From Burkholderia catarinensis (lineage in GTDB: Bacteria > Pseudomonadota > Gammaproteobacteria > Burkholderiales > Burkholderiaceae), in assembly GCF_001883705.2 (NCBI RefSeq), contig NZ_MDEQ02000011.1, positions 124,001 through 188,000 on the forward strand: a DNA stretch of 64,000 bases, in the 5' to 3' direction. Position numbers and translations under genes: made by a program. The notes beneath the pieces are model-generated. The model searched no databases and had not been told where the DNA came from. It worked only from the letters and a program-made list of their open reading frames with translations. Every line of letters begins with the position of its first letter. Position 1 is the first letter of the stretch. Of this stretch, positions 34,601 to 43,449 are shown in pieces.

Positions 34601-35923
34601 TCAGAGCGCGTGGGCCTGATCGCCGGCGACCGGCGCCGCGTTGCCTTCCTCTTCAGCCGGCACGTAGCGCAGCTCGCGGTTCAGCACGCGGTTCGCGCGC
34701 GCCCGGTCGATGTCGTTCTCCCACACCGCGACGACGACCGTCGCGACGCAGTTGCCGATCAGGTTGGTCAGCGCGCGGGCGATGCCGACGAACCAGTCGA
34801 CCGGCAGGATCAGCACGAGGCCGAGCACCGGAATCGCCGGGATCGCCGACAGCGTCGCCGCGAGGATCACGATCGCCGAACCCGGAATGCCGTGCGCGCC
34901 CTTCGACGTGATGAGCGACACGAGCAGCACGACGATCAGGTCATGCGTCGACAGCGGCGTGTTGGTGGCTTGCGCGATGAACAGCACGGCGAGCGTCAGG
35001 TAGATCGAGAAACCGTCGAGGTTGAACGAATAGCCGGTCGGGATCACGAGGCCGACCGTCGAATCCTTGACGCCCATGTATTCGAGCTTGCGCATCACCT
35101 GCGGCAGCACCGCGTCCGACGACGCCGTGCCGAGCACGATCGACAGTTCCTCGCGCAGGTAGCGGATCAGCTTAAACACCGAGAAGCCGGCGAGCCGCAT
35201 CACCACGCCGAGCACGACCGTGACGAACACGAAGCAGCTCAGGTAGAACACGGCGACGAGGTAGCCGAGCTGCTTGAGCGACGCGACGCCGTACTTGCCG
35301 GTCGTGAACGCGATCGCGCCGAGCACGCCGAGCGGCGCGAGCTTGATGATGAAGCCGATGATCCGGAAGAACACGTGCGACAGCTCCTCGATCAGCGAGT
35401 TGACGCGCTGCGCCTTGTCGCCGAGCAGCGACAGCGCGGAGCCGAACAGCACCGCGAACACGAGGATCTGCAGGATGTCGCCCTTCGCGAACGCGTCGAT
35501 CGCGGTCTCGGGGATGATCTTCATCAGGTAGCCGGCCGTGTCCTTCAGGCTTTCGGCGTTCTTCGCGTACGACGCGAGCGACGACGCATCGAGCGAGTGC
35601 AGGTCGATGTTCATCCCGACGCCCGGACGCGTGAGCCACGCGAGTACCAGGCCGATGCCGAGCGCGAGCGTCGTCATCACCTCGAAGTAGATGACGGCCT
35701 TCAGGCCGACCCGGCCGACCTTCTTCAGGTCGCCCGCGTTGGCCATCCCGCTGACCACGACGCAGAACACGATCGGGCCGATGACCATCTTGATGAGCTT
35801 CAGGAAGCCGTCGCCGAGCGGTCGCAACGACTCGGCGAAATGCGGGAAGAACGCGCCTAGCGCGATCCCCAGGATCAATGCGACGACTACCCGGCCAAAC
35901 AGCGAATTGAGGAATTTCGACAC
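34601..35923 (-). CDS. dctA: Dicarboxylate/amino acid:cation symporter (DctA/DAACS family)
   Basis: A 440-residue membrane transporter with about eight helices and two hairpins. The serine-rich LGTASSDAVLP hairpin tip and the GLVIPTGYSFNLDG motif are diagnostic of the DAACS family. The GTG at 35923 follows GGGAGA and is preferred to a TTG six codons earlier. Its position upstream of alc-allA suggests import of a substrate related to allantoin or glyoxylate metabolism, or of C4-dicarboxylates. A PdhR-like box lies 42-56 bp before the start. Confidence 0.88.
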   Translation of the reverse strand: MSKFLNSLFGRVVVALILGIALGAFFPHFAESLRPLGDGFLKLIKMVIGPIVFCVVVSGMANAGDLKKVGRVGLKAVIYFEVMTTLALGIGLVLAWLTRPGVGMNIDLHSLDASSLASYAKNAESLKDTAGYLMKIIPETAIDAFAKGDILQILVFAVLFGSALSLLGDKAQRVNSLIEELSHVFFRIIGFIIKLAPLGVLGAIAFTTGKYGVASLKQLGYLVAVFYLSCFVFVTVVLGVVMRLAGFSVFKLIRYLREELSIVLGTASSDAVLPQVMRKLEYMGVKDSTVGLVIPTGYSFNLDGFSIYLTLAVLFIAQATNTPLSTHDLIVVLLVSLITSKGAHGIPGSAIVILAATLSAIPAIPVLGLVLILPVDWFVGIARALTNLIGNCVATVVVAVWENDIDRARANRVLNRELRYVPAEEEGNAAPVAGDQAHAL

Positions 35924-35964
35924 GGCGCTCTCCCGATCCAACGGTTGCAGTTTCGTCTGTTCAT

Positions 35965-35979
35965 ACTGGTAAGACCAGT
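35965..35979. promoter_or_regulatory. GntR/FCD (PdhR-like) operator before dctA
   Basis: ACTGGT-AAG-ACCAGT is a perfect 6+3+6 inverted repeat with the TGGT-N3-ACCA core typical of PdhR and LldR sites. It lies between dctA and the divergent GntR regulator. Confidence 0.7.
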
Positions 35980-36139
35980 AATGTTATGGTGGATAGTAGG
36001 AAGCCGATATAGTCACGTCAAGGACGGACAAAATAGGGATTTCCCGCCCCCACCCCACGCGCTTCCGACGCATCGAAGAGGGGCAGATCGTGGCTTTCCC
36101 GTAGGCCGGTCATACATTGCCCGCGTGCGGATTACAATG

Positions 36140-36152
36140 CCGGTCAGACCGG
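36140..36152. promoter_or_regulatory. Second GntR/FCD operator next to the regulator start
   Basis: CCGGT-CAG-ACCGG repeats the GGT-N3-ACC core as a perfect 5+3+5 dyad, ending 14 bp before the chosen ATG at 36167. It suggests autoregulation and argues against a start at 36137. Confidence 0.6.
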
Positions 36153-36166
36153 CCATCGTTCACATC

Positions 36167-36859
36167 ATGAAAAATGTTCCGCATACCGTGACCGACGCCG
36201 CCATCGCGACGATCCGCGACCGGATCGAGGCAGGCGTGTATCCGGTCGGCAGCCTGCTGCCGGCCCAGCGCCAGCTCTCCGAGGAGCTGGAGATCAGCCG
36301 CGCGTCGCTGCGCGAGGCGCTGTCGACGCTCGAGGCGCTCGGGATGCTGCGCATCCGCGCGGGCAAGGGCGTGTACGTCGAAAGCGCGCAGGCAACGGCC
36401 GCGCACGCATGGCGGTTCGCCGAGCAGTCGTCGCCGCCCGACACGTACCAGATGCGCTACGCGCTCGAAGGGTTCGCCGCGCGGATGGCCGCGCACGTCG
36501 TCAGCGATGCCGACATCGCATGGTTCGAGGACAACCTCGCCGACCTGCATGTCGCGCTGACCGAAAGCGCGCTCGACGAGGCCGCACAGCTCGACTTCGA
36601 TTTCCACATGCGGATCATCCATCTCGCCGGCAACGCGGCGATCGAATCGGTCCTGCGCAGCAGCGCGGACATCATGAAGGAAAGCCAGCGCATGCCGTTC
36701 TACCGGCGCGAACTGCTGCTGTCGACGTGGCACGAGCACCGCGCGATCCTCGACGCGCTGATCGCGCGCGATGCCGCCGCCGCGGGCACCGCGATCGAAA
36801 CGCACATCTCGAACGCCGCGCAGCGCGCGGGCATCTTCTTCCCGACGCCGGGCGCTTGA
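36167..36859 (+). CDS. GntR-family regulator, FadR/FCD subfamily
   Basis: A 230-residue regulator with an N-terminal GntR winged helix (VGSLLPAQRQLSEELEISRASLREALSTLEALGMLRIRAGKGVYV, about residues 22-67) and an all-helical FCD ligand domain with Asp/His metal-site residues (DFDFHMRIIHLAGN; WHEHRAILDAL). Such regulators usually sense small organic acids. It is divergent from dctA-alc-allA; two dyads with the GGT-N3-ACC core lie in between, so it is the likely local repressor. Confidence 0.9.
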   Translation: MKNVPHTVTDAAIATIRDRIEAGVYPVGSLLPAQRQLSEELEISRASLREALSTLEALGMLRIRAGKGVYVESAQATAAHAWRFAEQSSPPDTYQMRYALEGFAARMAAHVVSDADIAWFEDNLADLHVALTESALDEAAQLDFDFHMRIIHLAGNAAIESVLRSSADIMKESQRMPFYRRELLLSTWHEHRAILDALIARDAAAAGTAIETHISNAAQRAGIFFPTPGA

Positions 36860-36889
36860 CGCGTCCGCGCCGCCGCCCGGTCGCCCCGG

Positions 36890-37780
36890 TCACGCTCCCG
36901 ACGGATCGCGATACGCGAGCGCGCGCTCGATGAACGCGCGCGCCGCGACGCTGCGGTACGCGCCTCTGCGCGTCAGCAGCGCGGCCGTGCGGGTCGGCAG
37001 CGGCGGATCGATCTCCAGCGCGCACAGACCGGCGCTCTCGCGCGCGATCGCGTCGGGCAGCACCGTCGCGAGCCGGCCGCACCGCACGAGCTCCAGCACC
37101 GCGCTGATCGTATTCGTCTCGATCGCGATCTTCGGCTGCGCGCCGTGCTCGATGAAATACCGGTCGATGCTCTCGCGCGTCGCGAACGCGCGGCTCAACA
37201 ACACCAGCGGCTCGCCGCCGAGCTCGGCCGGCGTCAGTGCGCGGCGCCGCCGCGCGAGACGGTGCGTGCGGCCCGTCACGAGCGCGAGCGGTTCGTCCCA
37301 CAGCGGCAGCGCCTCGATGTCCGGCGCGCGCGGCGGCACGAACGCGAAGCCCGCGTCGAGCCGGTCGTCGGCGAGCAGCGCCTCGATGCGCTCCTGCGGC
37401 ATCGCGTCGATCGTCAGCGCGATGTTCGGATAATCGGCATGGAATGCGTCGATCAGCGAGCCGCTCAGGTAGGCCGCGAAGGTCGGCATCATCGCGAGCC
37501 GCAGCGACCCGCTGCCCAGATCGGCGACGTCGTGCAGCGCGCGCTGCCCCGTATCGAGTTCGTGCAGCGCGGCGCGCGCGTGGCGCGCATAGACCTCGCC
37601 GAATTCGGTGAGCTGCACCGTGCGGCCCGAGCGGTCGAACAACTGCACGCCGAGCGTTTCCTCGAGTTGGCGGACCTGCTGCGACAGCGTCGGTTGCGAC
37701 ACGTGCAGCGCGTCGGCCGCGCGCGTGAAACTGCGCTGCTCGGCAACGGCCAGGAAATAGCGGATATGGCGGAGTAGCAT
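36890..37780 (-). CDS. LysR-family regulator, CynR-like
   Basis: A 296-residue LysR protein whose N-terminus (MLLRHIRYFLAVAEQRSFTRAADALHVSQPTLSQQ...QLFDRSGRT) and C-terminal segment NTISAVLELVR closely resemble E. coli CynR. No cyanase or cyanate transporter gene is in the window; the divergent neighbour is an MFS transporter. The ATG at 37780 gives the CynR-like N-terminus. An ATTGG-N5-CCAAT dyad lies 13-27 bp upstream, a likely autoregulatory site. Confidence 0.88.
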   Translation of the reverse strand: MLLRHIRYFLAVAEQRSFTRAADALHVSQPTLSQQVRQLEETLGVQLFDRSGRTVQLTEFGEVYARHARAALHELDTGQRALHDVADLGSGSLRLAMMPTFAAYLSGSLIDAFHADYPNIALTIDAMPQERIEALLADDRLDAGFAFVPPRAPDIEALPLWDEPLALVTGRTHRLARRRRALTPAELGGEPLVLLSRAFATRESIDRYFIEHGAQPKIAIETNTISAVLELVRCGRLATVLPDAIARESAGLCALEIDPPLPTRTAALLTRRGAYRSVAARAFIERALAYRDPSGA

Positions 37781-38086
37781 CGCGGCCAACGTATTGGTTT
37801 TTCCAATGAATACCATAACGATCCAGTCTTGGACGCTATGATTCGATTCCCGCATCATACGCACACCCGTTCCGATGACCCGCGCCTGGCTGCACCGGAA
37901 CGGCACGCCCGGGCTCGCCCTGCCCCCGCCCGCCGCACGACGATCCGCCGCCCGATCCGGGTCCGGCCGCGATCCGCCCGGCGCGCACCGGTTCACCGCC
38001 GATCCGTTGACGCCGGCCCCGATTTCCGTCACCCCGCGCAGCCGACGGCCCCATGCCGCCGGCCGGCGCCGCTGTTTTTCGCGACC
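37781..38086. other. Divergent control region between LysR and MFS genes
   Basis: The left end carries the dyad ATTGG-TTTTT-CCAAT (37793-37807). The remainder, about 37860-38086, is GC-rich, and although an open frame runs in phase with the MFS gene it lacks transporter-like sequence. No other element is seen. Confidence 0.5.
37793..37807. promoter_or_regulatory. LysR-type dyad ATTGG-N5-CCAAT
   Basis: A perfect 5+5+5 inverted repeat adjacent to the CynR-like gene start, spaced as LysR-type recognition sites are. Binding partner inferred from position. Confidence 0.6.
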
Positions 38087-39286
38087 ATGGAACCGCATCA
38101 CGATACCCATCCTCCCCTGACCCGCGGCATGACGCTGCTGTTCGCCTGCGCGTGCGGCATCGTCATCGGCAACATCTATTACGCGCAGCCGCTGCTCGCC
38201 GCGATCGCGCGCAGCTTCGGGCGCGCGCCGACCGAGCTCGGCTATCTCGTCACGCTGACGCAGCTCGGCTACGCGGCGAGCCTGCTGCTGATCGTCCCGC
38301 TCGGCGACGCGGTCAACCGCCACACGCTGATCGTGCGGCTGCTGATGCTCAACGTCGTCGCGCTGGTCGCGGTCACGTTCAGCACGAACTTCACGATGTT
38401 CGTCGTCGCGAACGTCGCGGTCGGCTTCGTCACGTGCTCGACGCAACTGCTCGTGCCGTTCGCGGCGTCGCTCGCCGACGCGCGCTCGCGCGGCCGCGCG
38501 GTCGGCACCGTGATGAGCGGGCTGCTGCTCGGCATCCTGCTCGCGCGCGTCGCGGCCGGGGCAATCGCCGACGGGTTCGGCTGGCGTGCGGTGTACGGCA
38601 TCGCCGCGGTGATGGTGCTCGCGCTGACCGTCGTGCTCGCCGTGAAGCTGCCGAAGGATCGCCGCGACGGGCGCCTCGACTATGCGGCGCTGATGAAGTC
38701 GCTCGTCGCGCTGGTGTGCGCGCAACCGCTGATCGCGCTGCGCTCCACCTACGGCGCGCTCGTGTTCGCATGCTTCAGCCTGCTGTGGACAGGCCTCACG
38801 TTCCTGTTGAGCCAGCCGCCGTACAGCTATTCCGAAGGGCAGATCGGCCTGTTCGGGATCGTCGGCGCGGTGGGCGCGCTCGCGGCGACGTCGGCCGGCC
38901 GGCTGGTCGACCGCGGCCACGGCAATGCGGCGACGGGGCTGTTCGCGGCGGCCGTGCTCGCATCGTTCGCGCTGATCGCGACCGGCGCACACTCGCTCGC
39001 GGCGCTGATCGCGGGCATCCTGCTGCTCGACGTCGGCGTGCAGGGCATGCACATCTCGAACCAGAGCGTGATCTATGCGCTGGCGGGCAACGCGCGCAGC
39101 CGCGTGACGACGATCTACCTGACGAGCTACTTCATCGGCGGCGCGCTCGGGTCGTTCGCGGCGAGCGTCGCCTACGGCATCGACGGCTGGCGCGGCGTAT
39201 GCGTCGCGGGCGCAGCGCTCGCGGGCGTGCTGATCGCGCTGTGGCTCGCGTCGCAGCGCGTCGGCGTGCGGCAGGCCACGCAGTAA
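38087..39286 (+). CDS. MFS transporter (DHA1-type)
   Basis: A 399-residue membrane protein with 12 predicted hydrophobic segments. An MFS signature lies in the loop after helix 2 (PLGDAVNRHTLIV near residues 66-78). The start MEPHHDTHPPLTRGMTLLFA is chosen; the 86 in-frame residues before it are Arg/Pro-rich and not membrane-like. Probably an exporter of an organic compound sensed by the divergent CynR-like regulator. Substrate not recognisable. Confidence 0.87.
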   Translation: MEPHHDTHPPLTRGMTLLFACACGIVIGNIYYAQPLLAAIARSFGRAPTELGYLVTLTQLGYAASLLLIVPLGDAVNRHTLIVRLLMLNVVALVAVTFSTNFTMFVVANVAVGFVTCSTQLLVPFAASLADARSRGRAVGTVMSGLLLGILLARVAAGAIADGFGWRAVYGIAAVMVLALTVVLAVKLPKDRRDGRLDYAALMKSLVALVCAQPLIALRSTYGALVFACFSLLWTGLTFLLSQPPYSYSEGQIGLFGIVGAVGALAATSAGRLVDRGHGNAATGLFAAAVLASFALIATGAHSLAALIAGILLLDVGVQGMHISNQSVIYALAGNARSRVTTIYLTSYFIGGALGSFAASVAYGIDGWRGVCVAGAALAGVLIALWLASQRVGVRQATQ

Positions 39287-39313
39287 TGCGGTAATCCGTT
39301 TCCGCGTCACGAT

Positions 39314-39355
39314 GAAACAAGGCACGCCGCGCGAATCGCGGGCGTGCCTTGTTTC
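39314..39355. terminator. Bidirectional intrinsic terminator
   Basis: A 15-bp perfect stem GAAACAAGGCACGCC (39314-39328) and GGCGTGCCTTGTTTC (39341-39355) between the convergent MFS and idnD genes; the loop itself can pair (CGCG/CGCG). Confidence 0.85.
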
Positions 39356-39392
39356 GATGACGCCGGCGCCGTCGTGCGCCGGCGCCGGACCA

Positions 39393-40451
39393 TCACGCGG
39401 CCTCGTCCGCGAAATCGATCAGCACCTTCATCGCGCGCTGCCGGTCGCCGGCGAGTTCGAACGCCAGGTTCGCGTCGCGCATCGGGAACACGCGCGTCAC
39501 GGCCGGCCGCAGGTCGACGCGCCCCGCGTTGATCAGTTGCACCGCGAGCGCGAATTCCGCATGGAAGCGGAACGACCCGCAGATCGACAACTCCTTCGCG
39601 ACCACGACGTTCTGCGGCAGGCTGACATCGCCGCCGAGCCCGAGCTGCACGACGACACCGCGCGGCCGCATCACGTCCAGCCCATCGCGCAGCGCGCGCG
39701 CATTGCCCGAACACTCGATCATCACGTCGAACGTGCCCTTGTCGGCGCCGTAGCGCGCGACCCATCCGGCATCGGCCGCCGCATTGATCGTATGGTCGGC
39801 GCCGAGCGCGCGGGCCACTTCCAGCGGCGCCTCGACGACGTCGGTCGCAACGATCTCCGCCGCGCCGTGCACGCGCGCCGCCGCGACTGCCAGCACGCCG
39901 ATCGGCCCGCAACCCGACACGAGCACGCGCTTGCCGATCAGCGGGCCCGCACGCGACACCGCATGCAGCCCGACCGCGAACGGCTCGGCGAGCGCCGCGA
40001 GCGACAGCGGCACGTGATCGGCAACCTTCACGCACTGCATCGCGTCGCACACGAGCGCGTTGCGGAACGCGCCCTGCACGTGCGGCATCCGCATCGCGCT
40101 GCCGTAGAAGCGCATGTCGAGACACTGGTTCGGCAAGCCTTCGAGGCAGTAGCGGCACGCGCCGCACGGCCGGCTCGGATTGACCGCGACGCGGTCGCCG
40201 ACCTTCACCGACGTCACGTCCGGCGCGACCGCCGCGACCGTGCCGGCGACCTCGTGGCCGAGCACCATCGGCTGCTGCAGCCGGATCGCACCGAAGCCAC
40301 CATGCCGGAAGTAATGGAGATCGGAGCCGCAGATGCCGCCCATCGCGACATCGACGCGCACCTGGCCCGGGCCGATCTCGCCCGCGTCCTGCTCTTCGAC
40401 CCGCAGGTCGTTCGGCCCGTGGATCACGACACACATGCAACGCATACGCAT
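39393..40451 (-). CDS. idnD: L-idonate 5-dehydrogenase (zinc alcohol dehydrogenase family)
   Basis: A 352-residue medium-chain dehydrogenase oxidising L-idonate at C5. Catalytic zinc ligands are Cys41, His66 and Glu67; the structural zinc is held by Cys96, Cys99, Cys102 and Cys110. A Rossmann motif SGCGPIGVLAVAAA lies near residue 174. The ATG at 40451 has AGGAG 6 nt upstream. Pairs with the SDR gene immediately upstream (9-bp gap), as in idonate pathways. Confidence 0.88.
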   Translation of the reverse strand: MRMRCMCVVIHGPNDLRVEEQDAGEIGPGQVRVDVAMGGICGSDLHYFRHGGFGAIRLQQPMVLGHEVAGTVAAVAPDVTSVKVGDRVAVNPSRPCGACRYCLEGLPNQCLDMRFYGSAMRMPHVQGAFRNALVCDAMQCVKVADHVPLSLAALAEPFAVGLHAVSRAGPLIGKRVLVSGCGPIGVLAVAAARVHGAAEIVATDVVEAPLEVARALGADHTINAAADAGWVARYGADKGTFDVMIECSGNARALRDGLDVMRPRGVVVQLGLGGDVSLPQNVVVAKELSICGSFRFHAEFALAVQLINAGRVDLRPAVTRVFPMRDANLAFELAGDRQRAMKVLIDFADEAA

Positions 40452-40460
40452 GACTTTCTC

Positions 40461-41234
40461 CTAGACCGCGCTGGTCAGCCCGCCGTCGACGAACAGCGTC
40501 TGGCCGTTCACGAAATCGGACGCGGCCGAAGCGAGGAAGATCGCCGCGCCGCACAGCTCGTCGACGCGCCCCCAGCGGCCGGCCGGCGTGCGCTTGCACA
40601 GCCAGTCCGAGAACGCCGCGTCGTCGACCAGTGCGCGGTTGAGCTCGGTTTCGAAATAGCCGGGCGCGAGGCCGTTCGCCTGGATGCCGTGGCGCGCCCA
40701 GTCGGCACACATCCCTTTCGTCAGCATCCGCACCGCGCCCTTCGTCGCCGCATACGGCGCGATCGTCGGCCGCGCGAGCTCGCTCTGCACCGAGCAGATG
40801 TTGATGATCTTCCCGTGGCCGCGCGCGATCATGTGACGCGCGACGGCCTGCGCGACGTTGAACACGCCGTCGAGATTCACGCGCATCAGCGCGTGCCAGT
40901 CGTCGGGTTCGAATGCGTCGAGCGGCGCGCGGCGCTGGATGCCCGCGTTGTTCACGAGGATGTCGATCGCACCGACGCGCGCCTCGAAATCGTCGATCGC
41001 CGCGCGCACCTGCGCGTGCTCGGCGACGTCGAATACGGCGTAGTCGGCGGTGAAACCTTCCTCGCGCAGGTGCCGCACGAGCGTCGCGGCCTTCTCCTCA
41101 TTGCGATCGTTGATGACGATCGCCGCCCCCGCTTCGGCCAGCCCGCGGGCGAGCGTCAGCCCGATCCCGCGTCCGGAACCGGTAATCAGTGCGCGGCGGC
41201 CGTCGAGGCGGAACCGGTCAAGCGCGTTCGTCAT
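40461..41234 (-). CDS. idnO: Gluconate 5-dehydrogenase-like SDR
   Basis: A 257-residue short-chain dehydrogenase reducing 5-ketogluconate to gluconate. The TGSGRGIG cofactor motif, NNAGIQRR and the catalytic YAATK are present, and the segment GIQANGLAPGYFETELN is typical of IdnO proteins. The ATG at 41234 follows GAGGAG. First gene of idnO-idnD; gluconate produced here could be phosphorylated by gntK elsewhere in the window. Confidence 0.87.
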   Translation of the reverse strand: MTNALDRFRLDGRRALITGSGRGIGLTLARGLAEAGAAIVINDRNEEKAATLVRHLREEGFTADYAVFDVAEHAQVRAAIDDFEARVGAIDILVNNAGIQRRAPLDAFEPDDWHALMRVNLDGVFNVAQAVARHMIARGHGKIINICSVQSELARPTIAPYAATKGAVRMLTKGMCADWARHGIQANGLAPGYFETELNRALVDDAAFSDWLCKRTPAGRWGRVDELCGAAIFLASAASDFVNGQTLFVDGGLTSAV

Positions 41235-41340
41235 GCATGTCTCCTCGTGCCAGTCGAGCCGGCTGCCCGTCGCGGCCGGTCTCGCGTTGACGGTATCTTC
41301 GGCTTCCGGCCGGGCACCGCGCCAATGGTCTTTTGTGATC

Positions 41341-41365
41341 CGGTTATCATGAAATCTGATTACCG
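41341..41365. promoter_or_regulatory. Probable LysR operator between idnO and its regulator
   Basis: CGGTTATCA (41341-41349) and TGATTACCG (41357-41365) form a 9+7+9 inverted repeat with one mismatch, 20 bp before the LysR ATG and 106 bp before idnO. Confidence 0.65.
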
Positions 41366-41385
41366 TCCTCTGCTGCCCGCCGCCC

Positions 41386-42276
41386 ATGGAACTCAAGCAA
41401 TTGCGCGCCTTCGTCACGCTCGCGGAAGAGCTGCATTTCGGGCGCGCCGCGCAGCGCCTGTTCATCGTACAGCCCGCGCTGAGCATGCAGATCAAGGCGC
41501 TCGAGGAAGAACTCGGCGCGCGGCTGTTCGAGCGCGACCGGCACAAGGTCGAGCTGAGCGACACGGGGCGCGTATTCCTGCCCGAGGCGCGGGCGACGCT
41601 GCAGCAGGCCGCGCGCGCGGAACAGATGGCGCGGCTGTCGAGCCGCGGCGAGATCGGCACGCTGCGGATCGCGTTCGTGTCGTCGGTGCTGCCTGCGCTG
41701 CTGCCGGCCGTGCTGCGCACGATGCGCGAGCGCTATCCGCTGATCGCGCTCGAATTGAAGGACCTGCCGACGCCCGACCAGATCGCCGCGCTGCGCGACC
41801 GGCGGATCGACTTCGGGATGATCCGGCTGCCGGCCGCGTATGCGGGCATCGACACGCGCGTGGTGCTCGAGGAAGGTTTCGTCGTCGCGCTGCCGCTCGA
41901 CCATCCGCTGGCCGCCCACGACGCGATCTCACCGGCCGCGCTGCGCGGCCAGCCTACCTTCGTGCTCGCGCGCCGCTACGCGCCCGGCTTTCACGACGAC
42001 ATGCTGCTCGCGCTGAGCCGCGCGGGCACGACGCTCGAGATCGCACAGGAGTTCGGGGAATTCACGACGATGCTGGCGCTCGTCGCGGCCGGCATGGGAA
42101 TCGGGCTGATTCCGGCGGAGGCCGCCAGCGCGCTGCCGCCGAACGTGCTCGCGCGGCCGCTCGATCTCGGCGGGCACCGCGCCGGCATCGGCCTCGCATG
42201 GACCGACCTCGACAGCCCGCTGAAGCGCGCATTCGTCGCCGCGCTCGAACACGTGACGGCAGCGTCGGGACAATAA
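41386..42276 (+). CDS. LysR-family regulator, divergent from idnO-idnD
   Basis: A 296-residue LysR regulator with an N-terminal helix-turn-helix (AAQRLFIVQPALSMQIKALEEELG) and a periplasmic-binding-like effector domain. Its gene is divergent from idnO-idnD across a near-perfect 25-bp dyad, so control of idonate or ketogluconate use is the likely role. The HFGRAAQRLFIVQPALS stretch resembles the regulators of aromatic and sugar-acid catabolism. Confidence 0.87.
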   Translation: MELKQLRAFVTLAEELHFGRAAQRLFIVQPALSMQIKALEEELGARLFERDRHKVELSDTGRVFLPEARATLQQAARAEQMARLSSRGEIGTLRIAFVSSVLPALLPAVLRTMRERYPLIALELKDLPTPDQIAALRDRRIDFGMIRLPAAYAGIDTRVVLEEGFVVALPLDHPLAAHDAISPAALRGQPTFVLARRYAPGFHDDMLLALSRAGTTLEIAQEFGEFTTMLALVAAGMGIGLIPAEAASALPPNVLARPLDLGGHRAGIGLAWTDLDSPLKRAFVAALEHVTAASGQ

Positions 42277-42303
42277 AAAACCCGGCCGGAAAACCGGGCC
42301 GGG
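42275..42303. terminator. Intrinsic terminator shared by gapA and LysR
   Basis: CCCGGCCGG (42281-42289), loop AAAA, CCGGGCCGGG (42294-42303) with one bulge; the A-run at 42275-42280 becomes a U-run for the minus-strand gapA transcript. It overlaps the LysR stop codon region. Confidence 0.78.
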
Positions 42304-42351
42304 CTCGTTCGCCGCGCAGGCCGCCTTGCAGCGGCCGCGCAACGTGCGGGA

Positions 42352-43362
42352 TTACTTCGCGTTCGCGAACGCGACAGCCGTATCCAGCATGCGGTTCGAG
42401 AAACCCCACTCGTTGTCGTACCAGCTCGACACCTTGACGAGGCGGCCCGACACCTTGGTCAGCGTCGCGTCGAACGTCGACGAAGCCGGGTTGTGGTTGA
42501 AGTCGATCGACACCAGCGGTGCATCGTTATAGCCGAGGATGCCCTTCAGCGCGCCTTCCGATGCTTCCTTCATGATCGCGTTGACTTCCTCGACCGTCGT
42601 GTCGCGCTTGGCGATGAACGACAGGTCGACGACCGACACGTTGATCGTCGGGACACGGATCGCGTAACCGTCGAGCTTGCCGTTCAGTTCCGGCAGCACG
42701 AGGCCGACGGCCGAAGCCGCGCCCGTCTTCGTCGGGATCTGGCTGTGCGTGGCCGAACGCGCGCGGCGCAGGTCTTCGTGGTACACGTCCGTCAGCACCT
42801 GGTCGTTCGTGTACGCGTGGATCGTCGTCATCAGGCCGTTTTCGAGACCGATCTTGTCGTTCAGCGGCTTGACGAGCGGCGCGAGGCAGTTCGTCGTGCA
42901 CGATGCGTTCGAGATGACCGTGTGCTCGGCCTTCAGCACGTTGTGGTTCACGCCGTAGACGATCGTCGCGTCGACGTCCTTGCCGCCCGGCGCCGAGATG
43001 ATCACCTTCTTCGCACCACCCTTCAGGTGCGCGCTCGCCTTTTCCTTGGTCGTGAAGAAGCCCGTGCATTCCATCACGACATCGACGCCCAGCTCGCCCC
43101 ACGGCAGTTCGGCCGGGTTGCGGTTGGCCAGCACGCGGATCTTGTCGCCGTTCACGACGAGGTAGTCGCCGTCGACCGACACTTCGCCCGGGAACTTGCC
43201 GTGCGCGGTGTCGTACTGGGTCAGGTGCGCGTTGGTCTTCGCATCGCCCAGGTCGTTGATCGCGACGATCTCGAGATCGTGCTTCTTGCCGTTTTCATAG
43301 AACGCGCGCAGCGTGTTGCGGCCGATGCGGCCGTAGCCGTTGATTGCGACGCGAATCGTCAT
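42352..43362 (-). CDS. gapA: Glyceraldehyde-3-phosphate dehydrogenase
   Basis: A 336-residue type I GAPDH. The NAD motif INGYGRIGR is at residues 7-15 and the nucleophile Cys155 lies in [12 protein letters not shown]. Oxidises the G3P that enters from the KDPG and KDPGal aldolases in this region. Preceded by CAGGAGATAAACC; lies 87 bp downstream of tktA, probably co-transcribed. Confidence 0.97.
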   Translation of the reverse strand: MTIRVAINGYGRIGRNTLRAFYENGKKHDLEIVAINDLGDAKTNAHLTQYDTAHGKFPGEVSVDGDYLVVNGDKIRVLANRNPAELPWGELGVDVVMECTGFFTTKEKASAHLKGGAKKVIISAPGGKDVDATIVYGVNHNVLKAEHTVISNASCTTNCLAPLVKPLNDKIGLENGLMTTIHAYTNDQVLTDVYHEDLRRARSATHSQIPTKTGAASAVGLVLPELNGKLDGYAIRVPTINVSVVDLSFIAKRDTTVEEVNAIMKEASEGALKGILGYNDAPLVSIDFNHNPASSTFDATLTKVSGRLVKVSSWYDNEWGFSNRMLDTAVAFANAK

Positions 43363-43449
43363 GGTTTATCTCCTGATGGCTGAAAAAATTCGTTTCGTGC
43401 AGCTTCACGGTGCGACGCGCGCGAGGGGTGGCGCGCGTCGCGAATGCTT

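Noticed and set aside
36890..39325. 811-codon minus frame ending with the CynR-like protein
   Set aside because: Upstream of 37,780 it is antisense to the MFS gene and Arg/Asp-rich; the LysR domain begins at 37,780.
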